Below, one piece after another: positions 27,344 to 41,700 of a DNA stretch of 64,000 nucleotides. How positions within the stretch are numbered: the first letter of the stretch is position 1; every line of letters begins with the position of its first letter. The translations under genes were made by a program, and so were the position numbers. The notes beneath the pieces are model-generated. The model saw nothing but the letters and a program-made list of their open reading frames with translations. It was not told where the DNA came from and did not search any database. The stretch comes from Tetrahymena elliotti 4EA (taxonomy: Eukaryota > Ciliophora > Oligohymenophorea > Hymenostomatida > Tetrahymenidae): assembly GCA_000231825.2 (NCBI GenBank), contig JH720383.1, positions 186,001-250,000 of the forward strand. The letters run 5' to 3'.

Positions 27344-30300
27344 TCAAAATTGCATATTATCTGTATATCCTATTCCATATTTGCATATAACTTCACTTTC
27401 AACTAATTTAGAATGATTAACTCTAGTAGGAACCTAAAAAGGAGGCTCAAATAATTTTACTTAAAAATCTTAAATGTTGAGATTTCCTTCAATAAAAAGT
27501 GGAGAGAAGTGCCAAAGAAGAACGTTTTATCTAGAATCTAATATCTATACAATAACATGAAACTTTTCAATAATCTTTTTATTTTTTTCATAGAACTTTT
27601 GCATATCTAAATCTACCATAACTTCTTCTAAAAACTAAATTTCTTTATCGTCATTAGGTATCTTAAATTTACTACCTTTATTAAACAAAAATAATTATTA
27701 GCTTATTATTAATTAAAAAATGTGTTACATTAGAATGATATTTTCATTTTATTATCATCAGTGTAAATTATTGAATCTTTTAACAGAGACATTTTAAATG
27801 TAGTAGGATATTTATTTTATACATTTACAAGCCCATCCATAAACAATGAAATTTATTTCAAAGGCTTTGGATTATCAATTATTGATCTGCTTAAAATTTA
27901 ATCTACAATAGCAGTTTTATTTGATGACTCATTTATTAAACTTGAATTTGGATTAATCATTGTGCTCTATACATGATTATCTTTAATAGAGCTTTCATTA
28001 GGATTCTCACCTTTTACCACATTATTTTATTATTATATTTATACATTTTCTTGTGGATTAATTTATGATTTATCATCTTATTTCTAACTTTAATTAATTA
28101 TATTAGATTAATTCTACTCTGATTTCTCAAGTTCTGGGTCAACTTAAGTTTTTTCTTAATCTATTTACTCTTAAATTTAGGCCAGATTTCCTTCCATCAG
28201 TTGCTTTTTTTATATAATAATTTGCTTTGAAAGAATAAAAATAATTGTTTTTTTTACATATTCAATGGCAATATCTGAATATTTTATTAAATTGTAATTT
28301 AATGGAGGTTATAAAACAGGAGTTTTACACATCCTTACTCTGAATTTTCCTGTGTTTAATGAAATATTTCTTTTTTAAAGTTTTAAAAGAGGAGCATGCA
28401 TCCAACCCAATATTTATCCATTCTCATTGAAAATTGTAAAAAGAACAATAGCATTCTAAAAATTATGATAGCTAAATTAAGCTAAAAGACTATTATTTCT
28501 TGTCTAAAATGTATGAGTAAAATCTACGAAATAATTATTTTTATCTTATTTAATTCTCGATTGAACAGCTACAACGCATGGTGAGTTTGAAGCATCTTAA
28601 ATAATCTACAATTTTAAAAATTTGTTTAGCTTATTAATAAAACTAATAATAATCAAAATACAGTATTATCAATAATAAGTGCTCCTTTAATATTCACCAG
28701 TGTTTCTAAATTCTAATTTACATTTAAAAGCTTTGTAATTTTGAACTAAATACCATCGTTTGTTAAATTCTAGACCTTTCCATCTTTTACCCTTTAAAAT
28801 AAATAAGATTTAATTTTTTTAACAGACTGTGAATATTTACTAAAAATAGCTAGAAGGTAGAAGTTCTTTTATTTAATCATCTAATGTTTTCTTTATAAAT
28901 TCATTCCCTGTTTGATTCTAAGTGCTTAATATTTACTAATTTGGAGAGTTCAGATACTCAGAAACTTAATTAGGGTTAACTAAGGAATTAATATAGTGTT
29001 TGTTTAACTTTTTAGTTAGAGTTTCTATCATTTTATCTTTATCTACCTTATTATAGTTATATGAATATCCCCAAACTTTATCCTAACCCTCGCTATTACT
29101 GCTTAAATTTTGCTATGTTTTAGGCCTAGAATATTGATCTAAAATATCTTCATATTCTTCTACTTATCCTTCATGTTTAGAATGAGGAGTCTTTTTAATT
29201 GATAATATTTCTTTAGCCCTTTCAGCTGCTACTTACTGCTTTTTCAAAGCTGATTCAATTGTTGATTTATCTTAATTCTTTAAATGTAGTTTAGGAACAA
29301 AATAATGCTCTGAAAATGGATCTATTGTATAGCTTGAAGGAAAATGCTCTGGTAAAAATAATCTGAAGTAAAAGTATCCATTTGTCAAAGAAGGTAATCC
29401 TACTTTATTAATTAAAAATCTATCATACATTTAATCATATAATGGGATTTTAAAAGCTCCTCCATTAAATACTCCCATAGGATCAAATATTTCATGCAAA
29501 CTCCACCCAAATAATCTCCATTTGTATGGCATTTCCTAAATATATATAAGAATAAATTTTTGTTTATGCAATCAAATGAATAATTTATGGAAAAAATATA
29601 ATTACTCCTTTGCTAGCATACCATATTTCTATATATAAAACTTCATCTTTATCTGGTTTAATTCCTTTAACAAAATCTTGATTTCCAAAGAAGCAAGAGT
29701 TATTATATCTATAATAAAGTTAATATAAAAATAGATTATTTCTTATTTTAATAATTTACTAAGAAATAGGTTGTGGTTCTGGAATATATTCCTTGGTTTA
29801 CTTGTATGCTAAATACTGCAAATGCCTTTTTGAAAATCCATATTTTATATATATTTTTCCTATATCTTCAGGTATCCAGTTTATAAATTCAAAAGTTAAA
29901 TAGAATCCATCTAAAGGATTGTAAGGATCTGTAATGACAAGTTTATTTTAAAAATACTTAAAAGATGGATCTTATTCTTATGATTAAATTTTCTTTTTAA
30001 AATATAACTCCCTAGCTTCTTATTTAAGTATTTACTCTACATCAGCCATAAAAGGGAGTTCTCCGTAATGAACTAAATCTAAATTCATCTTTGGATTCTA
30101 TTATAAAAAAGAAAAAACTAAAAAAAGAAACATAATTATTACTAAATTAGGTCTAATTTTTTATTATTTGATTGGATATAAGCAACATGTAGAGATATTG
30201 TATTTAAAATTGAAAAACCAACAAATTTTGAATTATATTGTTTTTGAAAGCAAGTAATTATTTTATTTACTTTTTTTTGCATGAAAGTTGAAATTATTTC

Positions 30301-30762
30301 TTAAATATAATCAAGTTTTTTTTTCAGGTTTTTATATTCTTAAGAAAAAGGATCAAGAAGTCTCATCTATAAAAGTAAATCTGCCTCTTCTGCTTTAAAA
30401 TATTCAAACATATGATCATCAGTTTTTATCCCTCTGGGTGCATTTGTAGTGAGATTATTCATATATGGTGTGCGCTATTCTAGGATCGTACCATTTTCAG
30501 CTTTTTACAAATATAGTTTCTATAAATAATTATTTAATTCAGTAAAAACAATTAATTCATTTTCATTTTTGTGATTAGAATTTAACTAATTCATTCAAGA
30601 AATTCATTTTGTATCTTTGTAAATCAAACTTACTTCTATAGAAGAATAATGAGAATAATTGTAAACAGGAGGGATAGTGCAGTAATATTGACTTACTGTT
30701 CCCTAATCAACTTGATATTATGGTAGTGGTGATAAATTTGGATAATCAATAAAATTGTACAT
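27344..30762 (-). CDS. Unrecognised protein with two related GW-type modules (possibly C2-like)
   Basis: Start ATG at 30762 (MYNFIDYPNLSPLPQYQVDQ), stop TGA at 27344-27346, several introns. An N-terminal helical part (LKKKLDYIQEIISTFMQKK, ~30270-30330) is followed by a folded-looking region near 29800-30100 (MNLDLVHYGELPFMADVEQ, then DPYNPLDGFYLTFEF). Two stretches share one pattern: FGWSLHEIFDPMGVFNGG...FKIPLYD at ~29425-29530 and LGWMHAPLL...LNTGKFRVRM at ~28330-28440. In each, a Gly-Trp strand is followed by LN/FN-x-G and a basic strand, as I would expect of a C2-like beta-sandwich. The resemblance reminds me of CCDC17-type proteins, but I cannot support that name. The intermediate and C-terminal parts are polar and Gln-rich. 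The 5' end is separated from the next gene by a 975-bp spacer. No function is assigned. Confidence 0.65.
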
Positions 30763-31737
30763 TTTTGAGAAATATAATCAAAAATTTTTGTAAAATTAAT
30801 TAGTAAGGAAAGGTATTTATCAAAAAGTATGAATCAAATACAAATATGTAAAAAAAAATGAATCAAATTAATTGAATTAATTAATAATTATAGTTATAAT
30901 ATTTCTAATACCAAGTAAATAACCTTAAAAATTGAATTCTAATACATACTGAGCTGATTTTTTACAAATTTATCTAACATTTTCACAAAATGTAATATTT
31001 TAATACAAAATCATAAGAAAATTATGGGGTAATTAAAAATTTGATTTCCTTTATTGATTACCAATCAAACAAAAAATGTTTTTATTAAACGAAAATAACA
31101 CACAGTTAGTGCTTAAAAGTTAATCAATTAAAGTAATATTATATCAAGGACAAGCAGAAAAAATAAGAAGTAACATTTCCTTAAAAGTTTAAAATAAAAA
31201 TATTTTAAAGTAATATTATGAGAAATATTTTAAACTCATTGTAATAAAAAAAATAAAATTTATTTATTTAAATTTAAATTTTAATTTTTAAACAATTAAT
31301 TGAATTAATTGAGGAAATTAAAATTAATTTTTGATTTATTTATTTAAATTATTTAGATAAAAAATTAAGTAATTATTTTAAAAAATGAATGAAAACAAAA
31401 ATATTTTTACAAATAAAACCTTCAATATTTTAAATATTTTGACATTCACTATTTTTTAATCATAAAAATTACAGTCTTATTGGTAAAAAAGGATTTAAAT
31501 AAACTTTTACTAACAAAAATAGTTAAGGTGGTTTAATCAAAAAGATATTTCATCATTTATTGAAATACTATCAAATAAATGATTAAATAAAATGCATCTT
31601 TTAAAGAGGTTTTTTACATTTAATTTTATTTATAAAATTTTGAAAATAAATTTAGATTACAATAACTATTTTTTTCAATATTACATAATATTATTGGTGT
31701 TAAAATTTTATTTAAAAATAAGATAAATTAATGTAAC
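30763..31737. other. Intergenic spacer with AT palindromes
   Basis: 975 bp upstream of the gene at 27344-30762 and downstream of the gene ending at 31738. It should contain the promoter of the former. Visible are inverted AT motifs of AATTAATTGAATTAATT type (30870-30890 and 31290-31315). No coding frame was recognised. Confidence 0.55.
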
Positions 31738-33747
31738 TCAGTATAAGTTTTAAAGTCTTTGTTAAGCTAATAATTTCCATATCTTTACAAACCTTTTTAG
31801 TTTAGCTTAAATTATAGAATTTTGATTAGCAGAATTTGTTTAATTGGGTATTTGATTTGCTATTAGGTTTTTATCTTTTTTTTAATCTTCAGATATCATA
31901 TTTGAACTTTTCAAGCCTTTAAATTCATAGTTTGAAGAAGTATAGGGGTCATCATTTTGTATATCATATGTATTTTATGAAACTAACAATCTGGATAAGT
32001 TCATAGTTTCTTTTGGTTAAATATCTTATATTTTTTACATTTATCCTCTTGATGTATCTAGTCTACTCTCACCTTCTTCAAACTTATTTATAGATGAATA
32101 AACATTATAACTTCTATTAGAAAGTTTTATATTATCTTCATCATTGTAAAAAGTTTAATTCTCAGTAAAACTATTTAAGTGAAAATCTGAAATATGTTTA
32201 TCAGTTTAGATATAGTTTTATTAAATAGCTGGCTCAACGAAATTTCTCTAGAATTTTAAAAAATGAGCTGAATGCTTATCAAGATTCACCTCGCTTGTGG
32301 GAATGTTTATATTTGAAAATTCTTTTGAGAATTAAGAGATTAAAGGCTATCTGCTTGTTGATTTGTTAGATAAAATAAATGAACCATCTTAATAGCTGTC
32401 TCTTACAGTTGAATTAGGTGTTATTTGTTTCATCCTTCTAAGACCTAGTTACTTATTTTAATTTTTTTCTTGATTAAATCTGGGTTACATTTTATATTAT
32501 TTTAAATCAAAACTATCTGCATTTGGCTAGTCCAATCCATCTTCTTCATCTATTGGATTATTATAGTTTGCTCTATCCTCAGTATCTAACCCCAAAATAT
32601 TTTGACTAGTTTAGTCTTATTAATATTCAACAAGAGATTAGGTTTTATAGGAGCTCTAGTGCTATCCAGATTTGGATACCAAATATGTTTAAAGCTGCTT
32701 GTTTTCTTTATAAATTCTTAGAAATAAAAAAAAATTTAATAAAAAAAGAAAAAGAAATTATGAGTAAATAAATACCTTTGAAAATTATCAGCTGCCACTT
32801 AATTACAATCGAAACATTCTGTTCTAAATTAGCAATTCTCTTAAAAGAAATCCTACCATCCATCCTTTTATTTATCTGTTAGCACATTCTTTATATTTGC
32901 TTTTTTAATATACTATTAAAATAAATCTTCAACATTCTACTCTGGTACACAAATTAAACCCCAGTTTGTACCACAAAATTAGCAATATTATTTTATTTTT
33001 TTATCAAAGATACCTCCTAAATTTTAAAATTACATTATTTAAATATTTATTGAAATAAAATTTACCAACAAGAGCACATGCCTTGGAATAATTTCTACTT
33101 CTATATAACCAATACCTAATTATAATTTTAGTTGAATTAGGAATATCAGATGGTCTATTAGGCTTCATTTAAGCTTCTAGAGAAAACAAACTTTATCTTT
33201 ATTTGTCTTGATAATAGTAGTCATCTTCAAGTTTATACATGAAATCATCTAACTCCTAATCACTTTAGTTATGTTAATTATTATCTTTAGAATTATTCAG
33301 TAAACCTTCATTGTTTTCTTCCAAAAATAGATTTTATTTAATTTTTTTCATTTTCTTCATCAGCAAATAATGCTTAAAGTCTGTTCTTTTTTTGAGATTC
33401 AAATTAATATTTTCTAATTGCTCTAAAATTAAATCTCTGTATCTGTTTATTTTTATTAAATTAGATAAAAAAATAAATAAATAATAAGCCTTACTTAAAT
33501 TTTGTTTCTTTATTTAACACTTTAGATATGTTACTTCTCAGCCAATATTTATTTGATTGTATGAAATTCTTTCTAAAATGAGGATTTTCAAATTGTGATT
33601 TCTTCAAATGTAAAATACTTTAAGCTTTAGCTTAATCTTTTTTTATTAAAAATGATTTGATTTATTACAAATTATTTTTTCAAATCCAAACTTTATTAAT
33701 TTTTAAAAATAGTAATGTGAATATCTAAGAATCTAAGATGAAATCAT
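31738..33747 (-). CDS. Unrecognised Gln/Asn-rich protein with a cysteine cluster
   Basis: Start ATG at 33747, 51 bp downstream of the stop of the neighbouring gene on the same strand; stop TGA at 31738-31740. Introns can be placed so that the frame stays open; the first is about 32 nt. The N-terminal part is basic and helical (RDLILEQLENINLNLKKR). It ends in a WLYRSRNYSKACALVG stretch before a cysteine cluster: C-x2-C-G-T-N-W-G-L-I-C, then C-x5-C-x2-C (~32,795-32,990). This could bind zinc, though the spacing matches no family I know. The C-terminal ~350 residues are Ser/Asn/Gln-rich and probably disordered. No function can be given. The very short gap to the upstream gene is ordinary for a compact ciliate macronucleus and does not itself imply co-transcription. 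Confidence 0.65.
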
Positions 33748-33798
33748 AAAGGGCTAAACAATCAAATTGTTGTTATTATTAAAATGTAAAAGTTGTTC

Positions 33799-36700
33799 TC
33801 AAAATTACCTTTTATAATACTTTTTTTTAAAAAAATTAAATTCCAAAACATTTTTAAAAATTTAAATTAACATTTTAGACTTCTATGAGGTGTTAATTTT
33901 TTGCTCAAAATTTTATTCTAAATCTTACTGCGATTCATTTTCCTTTACTAACTCTTCTGTTTTAGCTTCTACATTTTGAGTTTATTTTATTTTCCATACT
34001 CCTAAAAATTTACCAGCAACTATACAAAGTTTATGAACAACAAAGCATAGTAAAACCCAAAGAACAATAATAGGTAATGTCATTTAATCTTTAAAGACAT
34101 TATGAGAGGTGCTTGTAATATTATATATTCCAAAAACGCAATTCATCATAGCAATCAAAAAAAGGCAATGTATAAAATAAAACTAAGAAGAAAAGCACCA
34201 TCTATCAATATCTAAAAATTCTAAATCTATTTCATTATCTTCCTTATTTTATGATTAATTGATTTAGCTAGGATCTTCATTTTGCTCAGCTGAATTTTCA
34301 GTCTCCATATCAACAGATTCTGCTGCTTTCCATATACATCTTGAATTACAATAAAAATCTAAATAATGTACTAGTATTATTAATTATTTACTTTCTCATT
34401 TAAAATCTCTTTTTAGTTTTTTTAGCATATTCTAAGAAATCTACATCATGATATGCAACCCATAAATGATAATAAACAATATCTATTGCTAATCTAAAAG
34501 GTAAAATGATTATTGTAAATAAAAAATAATAAATATAAGCTTCTCTTGATATATTATAGGCATTAGCTATTTGATTTTATTCATAAAAGATCCAACATTG
34601 AGAAGTTACAATAGGCTATTATTTATTTAAAAAATTTTATTTTTAATTTTTATTTTAGTCAAAAATAAATAATAATACCAAGACTAAAGGACCTATCATC
34701 CCATTTACAAAGTCTGCATATCTATCAATACATATTTCAGAATCAGTATCTATTTCCTAGCTTTTGTGCTATTAAGTATTTTGTTTTTTATAGAGTTAAT
34801 CTTTAACCCCCTCTTTATCATAAATTTGTTATTAATTTTTTCTACTAAGCTGTTAGCCTTACATTTTGGAATCTAACAAATTCTTGAAATAAGATTCATT
34901 TGCATCTATTTCATTATCTTCATCAAAAGAAGAATTTAATTATTCTGAACTATTCTTGGTTTGTTTTTGAACATCAGTTTAAATTTTAAATTTATGTTTT
35001 TTTTTTTTTTAATTGTTTTCTATTTCTGAATCTATTAATTAAAAAATAGATGAAAATATTTCTTATTTACTCATTTATATACCTTAGTTTTAAAACAAAG
35101 ATTCAAAACTCTCTTCAAAATTATCAGAAAAATACACGCTAGAATTATTTAGAGTCTACTCATCATCATCTGTTAAAATAAATGAAAATTTATTCAATAT
35201 TCTAGTAAAGTTATTTAAATGAAATTTCTATCAATCTATTCAAAAATACTCATCCATCAAAAAAACATTAAAAATAAATTATTACCTTGTTAAATTAAGG
35301 AAAGATTCAATAGATTATCTTATTACTCTTCATTTTACTTAGCTTCCCATGTTCTAAAAATATAAAATATTAAAAATCACTATTATTTATTGAGTTAATG
35401 CTTTTATCAAAATTTTATTTTACTCTAAAGCAAGATCTATAAAATCTTCGACTTATTTCATAATAACATTTAGGTAAGCTCTTTCAATCATTTATATTCC
35501 TTATTCAATGAAAAAAGAAAGCAAAAAATCAATAAAATCATTTGCTCCAAGTGTTGCTATATCTAAGGCACAATCCAAGCCATAAGAAATAGGAGCACTC
35601 AGTATTTTTTTTGAAAAGAACTTAGATCCAAAGATTTCAGATAGCATACCCAAAACCTTAAGTGTACATAGATAATACCATACATTTTCACCAAATTTAG
35701 TAGATAATGACCACTGAATGATAACTTCCATAATAACTACCATAGATATATAAAAAAACATAAAGTATGATTTTTCCCAAAATTTCTTAAACCAAGTATT
35801 TCCATCAAAAGAATATCTATTGAATTCTTCTTCTTCTTTAGTTTTATGATCAGAAATAAGCAAATCTGAGCATATATACATTATATAAAGGCCAATAATA
35901 AGTATTGACAAACCATATCTACCATTTCTTAAATTACTCATTTCATCATCTGAGAAAGAAATATCATCATCCTATTTTTTAGCATTTTAAAATATTTTAT
36001 CTGACAAAAAATGAAAGGTGGATTAATTTTGAGTAGATTTAAATATTTATAATATTTACTTTGTATGAGTCAAAAATAGATAATTGGCAAAAATCAACTT
36101 TAGGATCACATCCATAAAGATTAAAGGGAAAATCCCAAAGCCTTCCACCCATTATTGCAAGATTTAATAATTAAATGATAGCTAAAGGAAAAATAGTAAG
36201 AAAAGTTCCGTATAGTGCACTTGGGTAAATAGTTTATATACATTCCTTAATTTTTGTTTGGAACTTACTTTAAGACCTTCATATTTCAGAAAAATTGTAA
36301 ATTTAATTTGATTTCAAAATTTGAAAAATAAAATTTACCTCCTAAAAAGAATATGATATCCAGTAAAAATGCAAATAGAGATCAAACTAAAAAACCCAAT
36401 GATCAAATACATTATCAAATAAACTTAAATATTGAGAGCAAAAGCTATAGTTAATTCTGATTATGTCATGCTATGGAAGGAAACCTCAAGACTATAGTTA
36501 AATGGAGTTTTACCATTTTACTAATCATCTGTTGGAGTTACAAAACTCCCAAAATCTACTTGGCCATTTATAATTTTTTTTTCATATTTGTCAATCTAAT
36601 AATTTTTATTATTAAAATTTCTAAAGCCTCATAAAAGATTTACTTAGTAATAATTAATTTGCAATGAAATCTTCTTCGGTAGTTTGCTTTCAGGAACCTC

Positions 36701-38214
36701 AGAACCAACTTTAATTTCTACTAAATCATCATCTGATATCTAATTACTATTAGCTTCTTCAGAGTTAAAACGGTAAGGGTGTGCTTTCATAGAAAATAAA
36801 GCTTATTCTTACTGTTAACGAAACCATAGATCCTAAGTAAATGGGAAAGATGAATATTCATCTAAAACACAATCAAATTAAATATTTTCACATTCATCAC
36901 TATATGGGAAATCTCCAAAAATAAATGGATTAATAACTTTTATATCTTTAGGTGGCACTAAATTGCAGTTTTTATAATTTTCGGTGATTTGATAAAAGAA
37001 TCCCATACTTCCAAATTATCTGCAGTTACTAAAATAGGGAATATAAGGCATAAAAACTCCTTGAAGATTAGAAAAATATGTATCTGGGCTAACCGCTGCA
37101 TTTGTTTAAGTTAAATTATTTAATTTTAACTAAATTTAATTATAATAATTTTCATGATAACTTATCAAATACTCCCCAATTTACAATTATTTATCTAAAT
37201 TTATTGCATTCACGGGAAGATTAATTTATTTGGAGTTAATATAAAATATAAAAGATTCATTTTCTTCATAAGTTGCTCTTCTTGGTCTCTCTAATGATAC
37301 ACTTACAGTATTTAGATAATTTAATCTATTATTAAATGATTATAGAATTAATATCTAAATTCTTAATTCAAAAAGTAATGAAAATATTTCAATATTTTTA
37401 AATGCCTTAATAGAAAAATAAGTGAAAAATAGCTTCTACCTTAAACTTTAATAATTTGGAGTTTTTATTTTTATTGAAATCATTAAACTTTAATCTTTCA
37501 TTGAATATAAGCTGAATTTATGAATATTATCAGTAGGTTATTTCAAGCTACTCACTAATTTTTCAGGTAGACTTACACATTAATGAGTGTTGTCTTCAGA
37601 GGAAATTTCTTCTGCCATTGTTACACAAAGCTAATTAATTATTTTATTATTTAATAGCATTTCTCTTTATAATAATTATCATATTTATAATGATTATTTA
37701 CTTCCCAATCATCTCCATAAGTAAAGAGATCACCATTTTCCTATTTGTATGTATGATTCATTTATCTCATATCAAAGGTAATGTTAGCAATTGTTTAAGA
37801 AGGCTATTTATTTACAATATAAATTTTAATATATCTATTTAGAGTTTAAAGAAAGCTTAAAAATAATTTACAAAATCAAACACTTTGTTTTGAAGTTTGA
37901 ATTCTCCTCCATTTTCCTAAATCTTTTTTAAATATTTTTAGATTAGATTTATTCAATAACTAATTATATATATTATTCTAATAAAACCTAGGTATTTTTA
38001 CCTCCTTTTAGCTGTACATTGAGAAAAGTAGTGGGTTTATATTCATTACATTATTGTTTAATATTCTATGTGTTTTATTTGAAACATTAAAGTCTAACCC
38101 AGATTAACTATCATCCAATTAGGATTTTATGTTTTATTGCTCAACTTCCAAAGCTTAAAAGGTTTTTTTGATCATGAAGCCAACCAACATAGCCAAAAAT
38201 AAATAATTTATCAT
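33799..38214 (-). CDS. Large multi-pass membrane protein with cysteine-containing ectodomain
   Basis: Start ATG at 38214 opens with a hydrophobic segment (NYLFLAMLVGFMI), probably a signal peptide or anchor; stop TGA at 33799-33801; many short introns. A long extracellular-looking region (~36,450-38,100) has scattered cysteines and N-glycosylation-like sites (for example NLTLNTV, NLTQTN). Then come membrane segments: LIMYLIIGFFSLICIFAFLL near 36,400, further ones between 36,300 and 36,150, and a clear block at 35,501-35,941 (LSILIIGLYIMYICSDLLI; FMFFYISMVVIMEVIIQW). More follow in 34,000-34,750 (FVNGMIGPLVLVLLFIF; QFYFIHCLFLIAMM; PIIVLWVLLCFVVHKLCIV). A conserved-looking amphipathic stretch (FFIEQGIQMIERAYLNVIM, ~35,450-35,510) joins the halves. 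The tail is acidic and Gln/Glu-rich. I considered meckelin and polycystin but see no diagnostic motif. Exon borders in the first ~600 bp of the gene are unresolved. Function unknown. Confidence 0.7.
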
Positions 38215-38768
38215 TTACGCTGGAGATTGTTTCTTTTTGTTTTTTGGTTTAAAACTTTTAAAACTTTTGTAGATTGAAAGAAATCCAATTCAGATTTAAT
38301 TTTTGTAAATAGAAATTCAATATGATTAGAAGTAAATTAATTGCCAAAAAATATAATTTATATTACTGGTATTAATATTTTTAAAACACTTTCTACTTGT
38401 TATTCTAGATTTTTTCTTCTTTTTAATTTAATCAGAAAGAATTCATCATAGGATTTAATTTTTTATGGAAAACAGCATGTATTTAATTTTATATTTAAAA
38501 GGTTTAATAAAAATAGAATTTCATAAATCATAATTGCTCTTTTAACAAAAAATAAAATATTTTTTTTTTAAGAAATCATTATTTAATAAAATACAATACC
38601 ATAAATACTAGCTATTTTCAAAATATTTATTTATTTGTAACAATTTTTCTTAAATTGCTTAAATAAATTAAAAATAATAATTAATATTTATTTATTTAAG
38701 TTTTCAAGTTAGAAATATAAGCCAAACTGATAAGTAGAAATTACTATTTTGAATAATAAATATACAAA
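38215..38768. other. Divergent intergenic region
   Basis: Lies between the starts of two divergent membrane-protein genes (38214 leftward, 38769 rightward), so it presumably holds both promoters. It is AT-rich with long T and A runs (for example near 38561). No specific motif was recognised. Confidence 0.55.
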
Positions 38769-41700
38769 ATGTATTGGTTTAAGAGCTTAGATGTTTTTGG
38801 GAGTAGTGTTTAGTTGAATTATAGAAAATAATTAGAATACGTATCAAAGTTAGGAGCTCTTGCAACTATTTTTATGATCTCATTTATTGCTAGTTTTACT
38901 TGGGAGAGTAAAGTTAATTTTTTTGTAGAACTAATGATGTTCTATATTAGTATTTAAAATTAAGTTTACCCTTCCAATGAACTTTTTATAATAGAGGCAA
39001 TATAATTTATCAATAAAGAGACAATACTTGTGCAAGAAAGTTTAAATTACTAGACAGATCCAACTCTTGTAACCTTAAATTAGCAAAATTTTATGTTTGG
39101 AGTGAGAATCAGTTAGTCAAACTTTTTAAAGAGACCATTCTTTAACATTACTATTGAGCAAAAGTAAGAAATATTAAGCATTTGTATGATTTTTAATTAT
39201 ATTTTTAAGAAATTATTCCTTCGATGATTAAGGACTATATTAGCAAGAAAAGACAACTTTACAACTCGTACCTTGTACAGAATAGCATTGGAAAAGATTT
39301 GATGACTCTTATAATTTTACTAATTATCTCAATTTATATAATTACGATTTTTTATGCCCAAGGTAAATAAGAACAAATTTCTCTTTATTTTTATAAAGAT
39401 TGTATTTAAAAAAGATTAGAAGATGAGATGTTTTTAATGGGAATGTTCAATAGCTAATCGTTTTCTTTTGTAAAGGTATATGTTTCTAATTGTGTCAATG
39501 CAACAACACCAAGAAGTAATAATAAATTGTTATATTTTCAATGATTTTATCATTTTTTAAATAAGCTTTAGGATAATGGGACCCTGTTTGTGCCTCTAAA
39601 GAAGATATGGATGATTATTTTAAAAAGGAAGGCGTATATGGATTTTCTTTTATCATGACAAGCAGTTTAATAAATATTTAGAATTAAACTTCATGGAGTT
39701 AATACTACTTAAATGATGATCACTATTTTACTTTTATACCTAAGCAAATAGCTAAAAGTATTAACACTTTTTTCAGATTATATGACTTAAAAAGTGATAC
39801 GAGCTTATGGCCTTAAGACTCTATATTAGAAGAAAGTATTTTCTCATATTTAACTGGAGACATGCAGTAAACAGTAGATATAGGTAGAAAAGATGATTAG
39901 TATGTATCTTTATTTTTAAGGAGAAGTCCTTTGAATTAAAAAATTTAAAGGAGATATCAGAAAATATCTGAGTTTATGAGTACTTTGGGAGGGTTTATTC
40001 AGCTGATTTTTCTTATTTTTAGGTATTTTTATTTCCAAGATTAGCAAATCAAAATAAATATTTTATTATTTAAAATAATTAGTTTCGTTTTTAAAAAATA
40101 TAATGAATTTAATTTATAAGTAGATTTAATTAATTAATTGTATGATTTTTAGTTAGATGATGAATAGTCACCTGCACCTTCTTCAAAATTAAATCAAAAA
40201 TGCAATTAAAACTCTTTGCTTCTTGCTATTTAAGAGAATCCACCAATTTTTAACAAATAAGATAATCAACAAAGAACTCCATCAAAGGAAAAAAATAGTT
40301 TTATTAATTAAAAATTAGATTTTCTAAAGGTAGATGATTCAATTAAATTAGATTCTGCTGCTCCAATTAACATTGAAACTTCCAGTCATTAAAATTAATA
40401 ATCTAAAGTAAGCAATTTTTATTAAGAAGGGAAAATATTGCCTATTGCTTCTCCTACTAAAATTTTAAATATTTAGTTAAACAAAAGCAATACTAAAAAA
40501 GAAAACCATAAAAATAATGTAGAATTGATAAATATATATAATGGAAAAGAATATTCAAGTAAAGTGAGATAAAATGATCAAAAAAAAGACTATCTCCATT
40601 TTAATTTTTCTAATAAAAAAATATAAAATAACTCCAGTTAACAGAGATTATAACCAAAGATTACTTAAGAAGAGGATAAAATGTAGTTTTACTTTGCTAA
40701 ATTATAAAATGAATTAGAGCAATCTTTGAAGAAAAAGTAAAATAAAGAATCTTTATTTAGCAAGATACTCAGAAAATTTAAGAAAAAAAATGAAGAATAA
40801 AAAAACAAATGTTAAATATAAAATAATATTCTAAATTTTAAATAAAATTAATTCAATTAACATATCCCTTTTACTGAAAAACTAAAATCTGTTATCTTTA
40901 AATTCAAATAGCTTATTAAAGAAAAACAAAAGATATTCCTAAGTTCATCAATTTTTGTATGTTTCAAAAGCAATAAAAGAAGGTGGGATATGCTTAAAAA
41001 AGGGTTTGATTACATAAAAAATGATTTAGATATATGCATTATCATTGAAAAAATTTAAGAAATGTAAAAAATGAAGAATTTATTATTAACAAAAGAACAA
41101 GAGATTATTTTTAATTTCATACCTAAGCCAATTATTACTCTTTCTAGTAATATAAACTATATGAGCAGAAGAAGTATATTAGATAATTAGCTACTTACTG
41201 ATCATGTGAATTTTAAGTAAAGAAATTCTTAAAATAAGGATATTCCTACTTTGGTTACTAGGATGTCTTATAATTCTTTAGGAGCTTATTAAGTATATCA
41301 TTAAAATTACTTATACTTTGTTTAAAAATTATTTTTTGATATAAATTAGATATTGTTTGAGAGCTATAAAAAAGTTAAATAAGAAAATTGTGAATAAAAT
41401 TTGTAAAAATTAACTAATTTTTCAACAAAATTTATTAAATTTTTATATGCAATATAGGGTAAGCTAAAAACTTATTAATTTTCTTGGTACAGAACTCTGC
41501 GAATTATTTGATGCCTATAATTTTTTATTACAAAATCCTCAATCAACATATTTACATAAAAAAATAAATACTTTAGATATATCAAAATAACTGAATAATG
41601 TTCAAAAAGGGGATACTCGTTAAGATGTAGAATGTCTAAAAAAATCAAAAGAATATCAATCTTGTAGGCAAATTGATATAGAGTAATCAATCAAATTTGG

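Noticed and set aside
33799..38214. Meckelin (TMEM67) or polycystin identity for the large membrane protein
   Set aside because: Size and topology are similar, but I could not find their diagnostic motifs.
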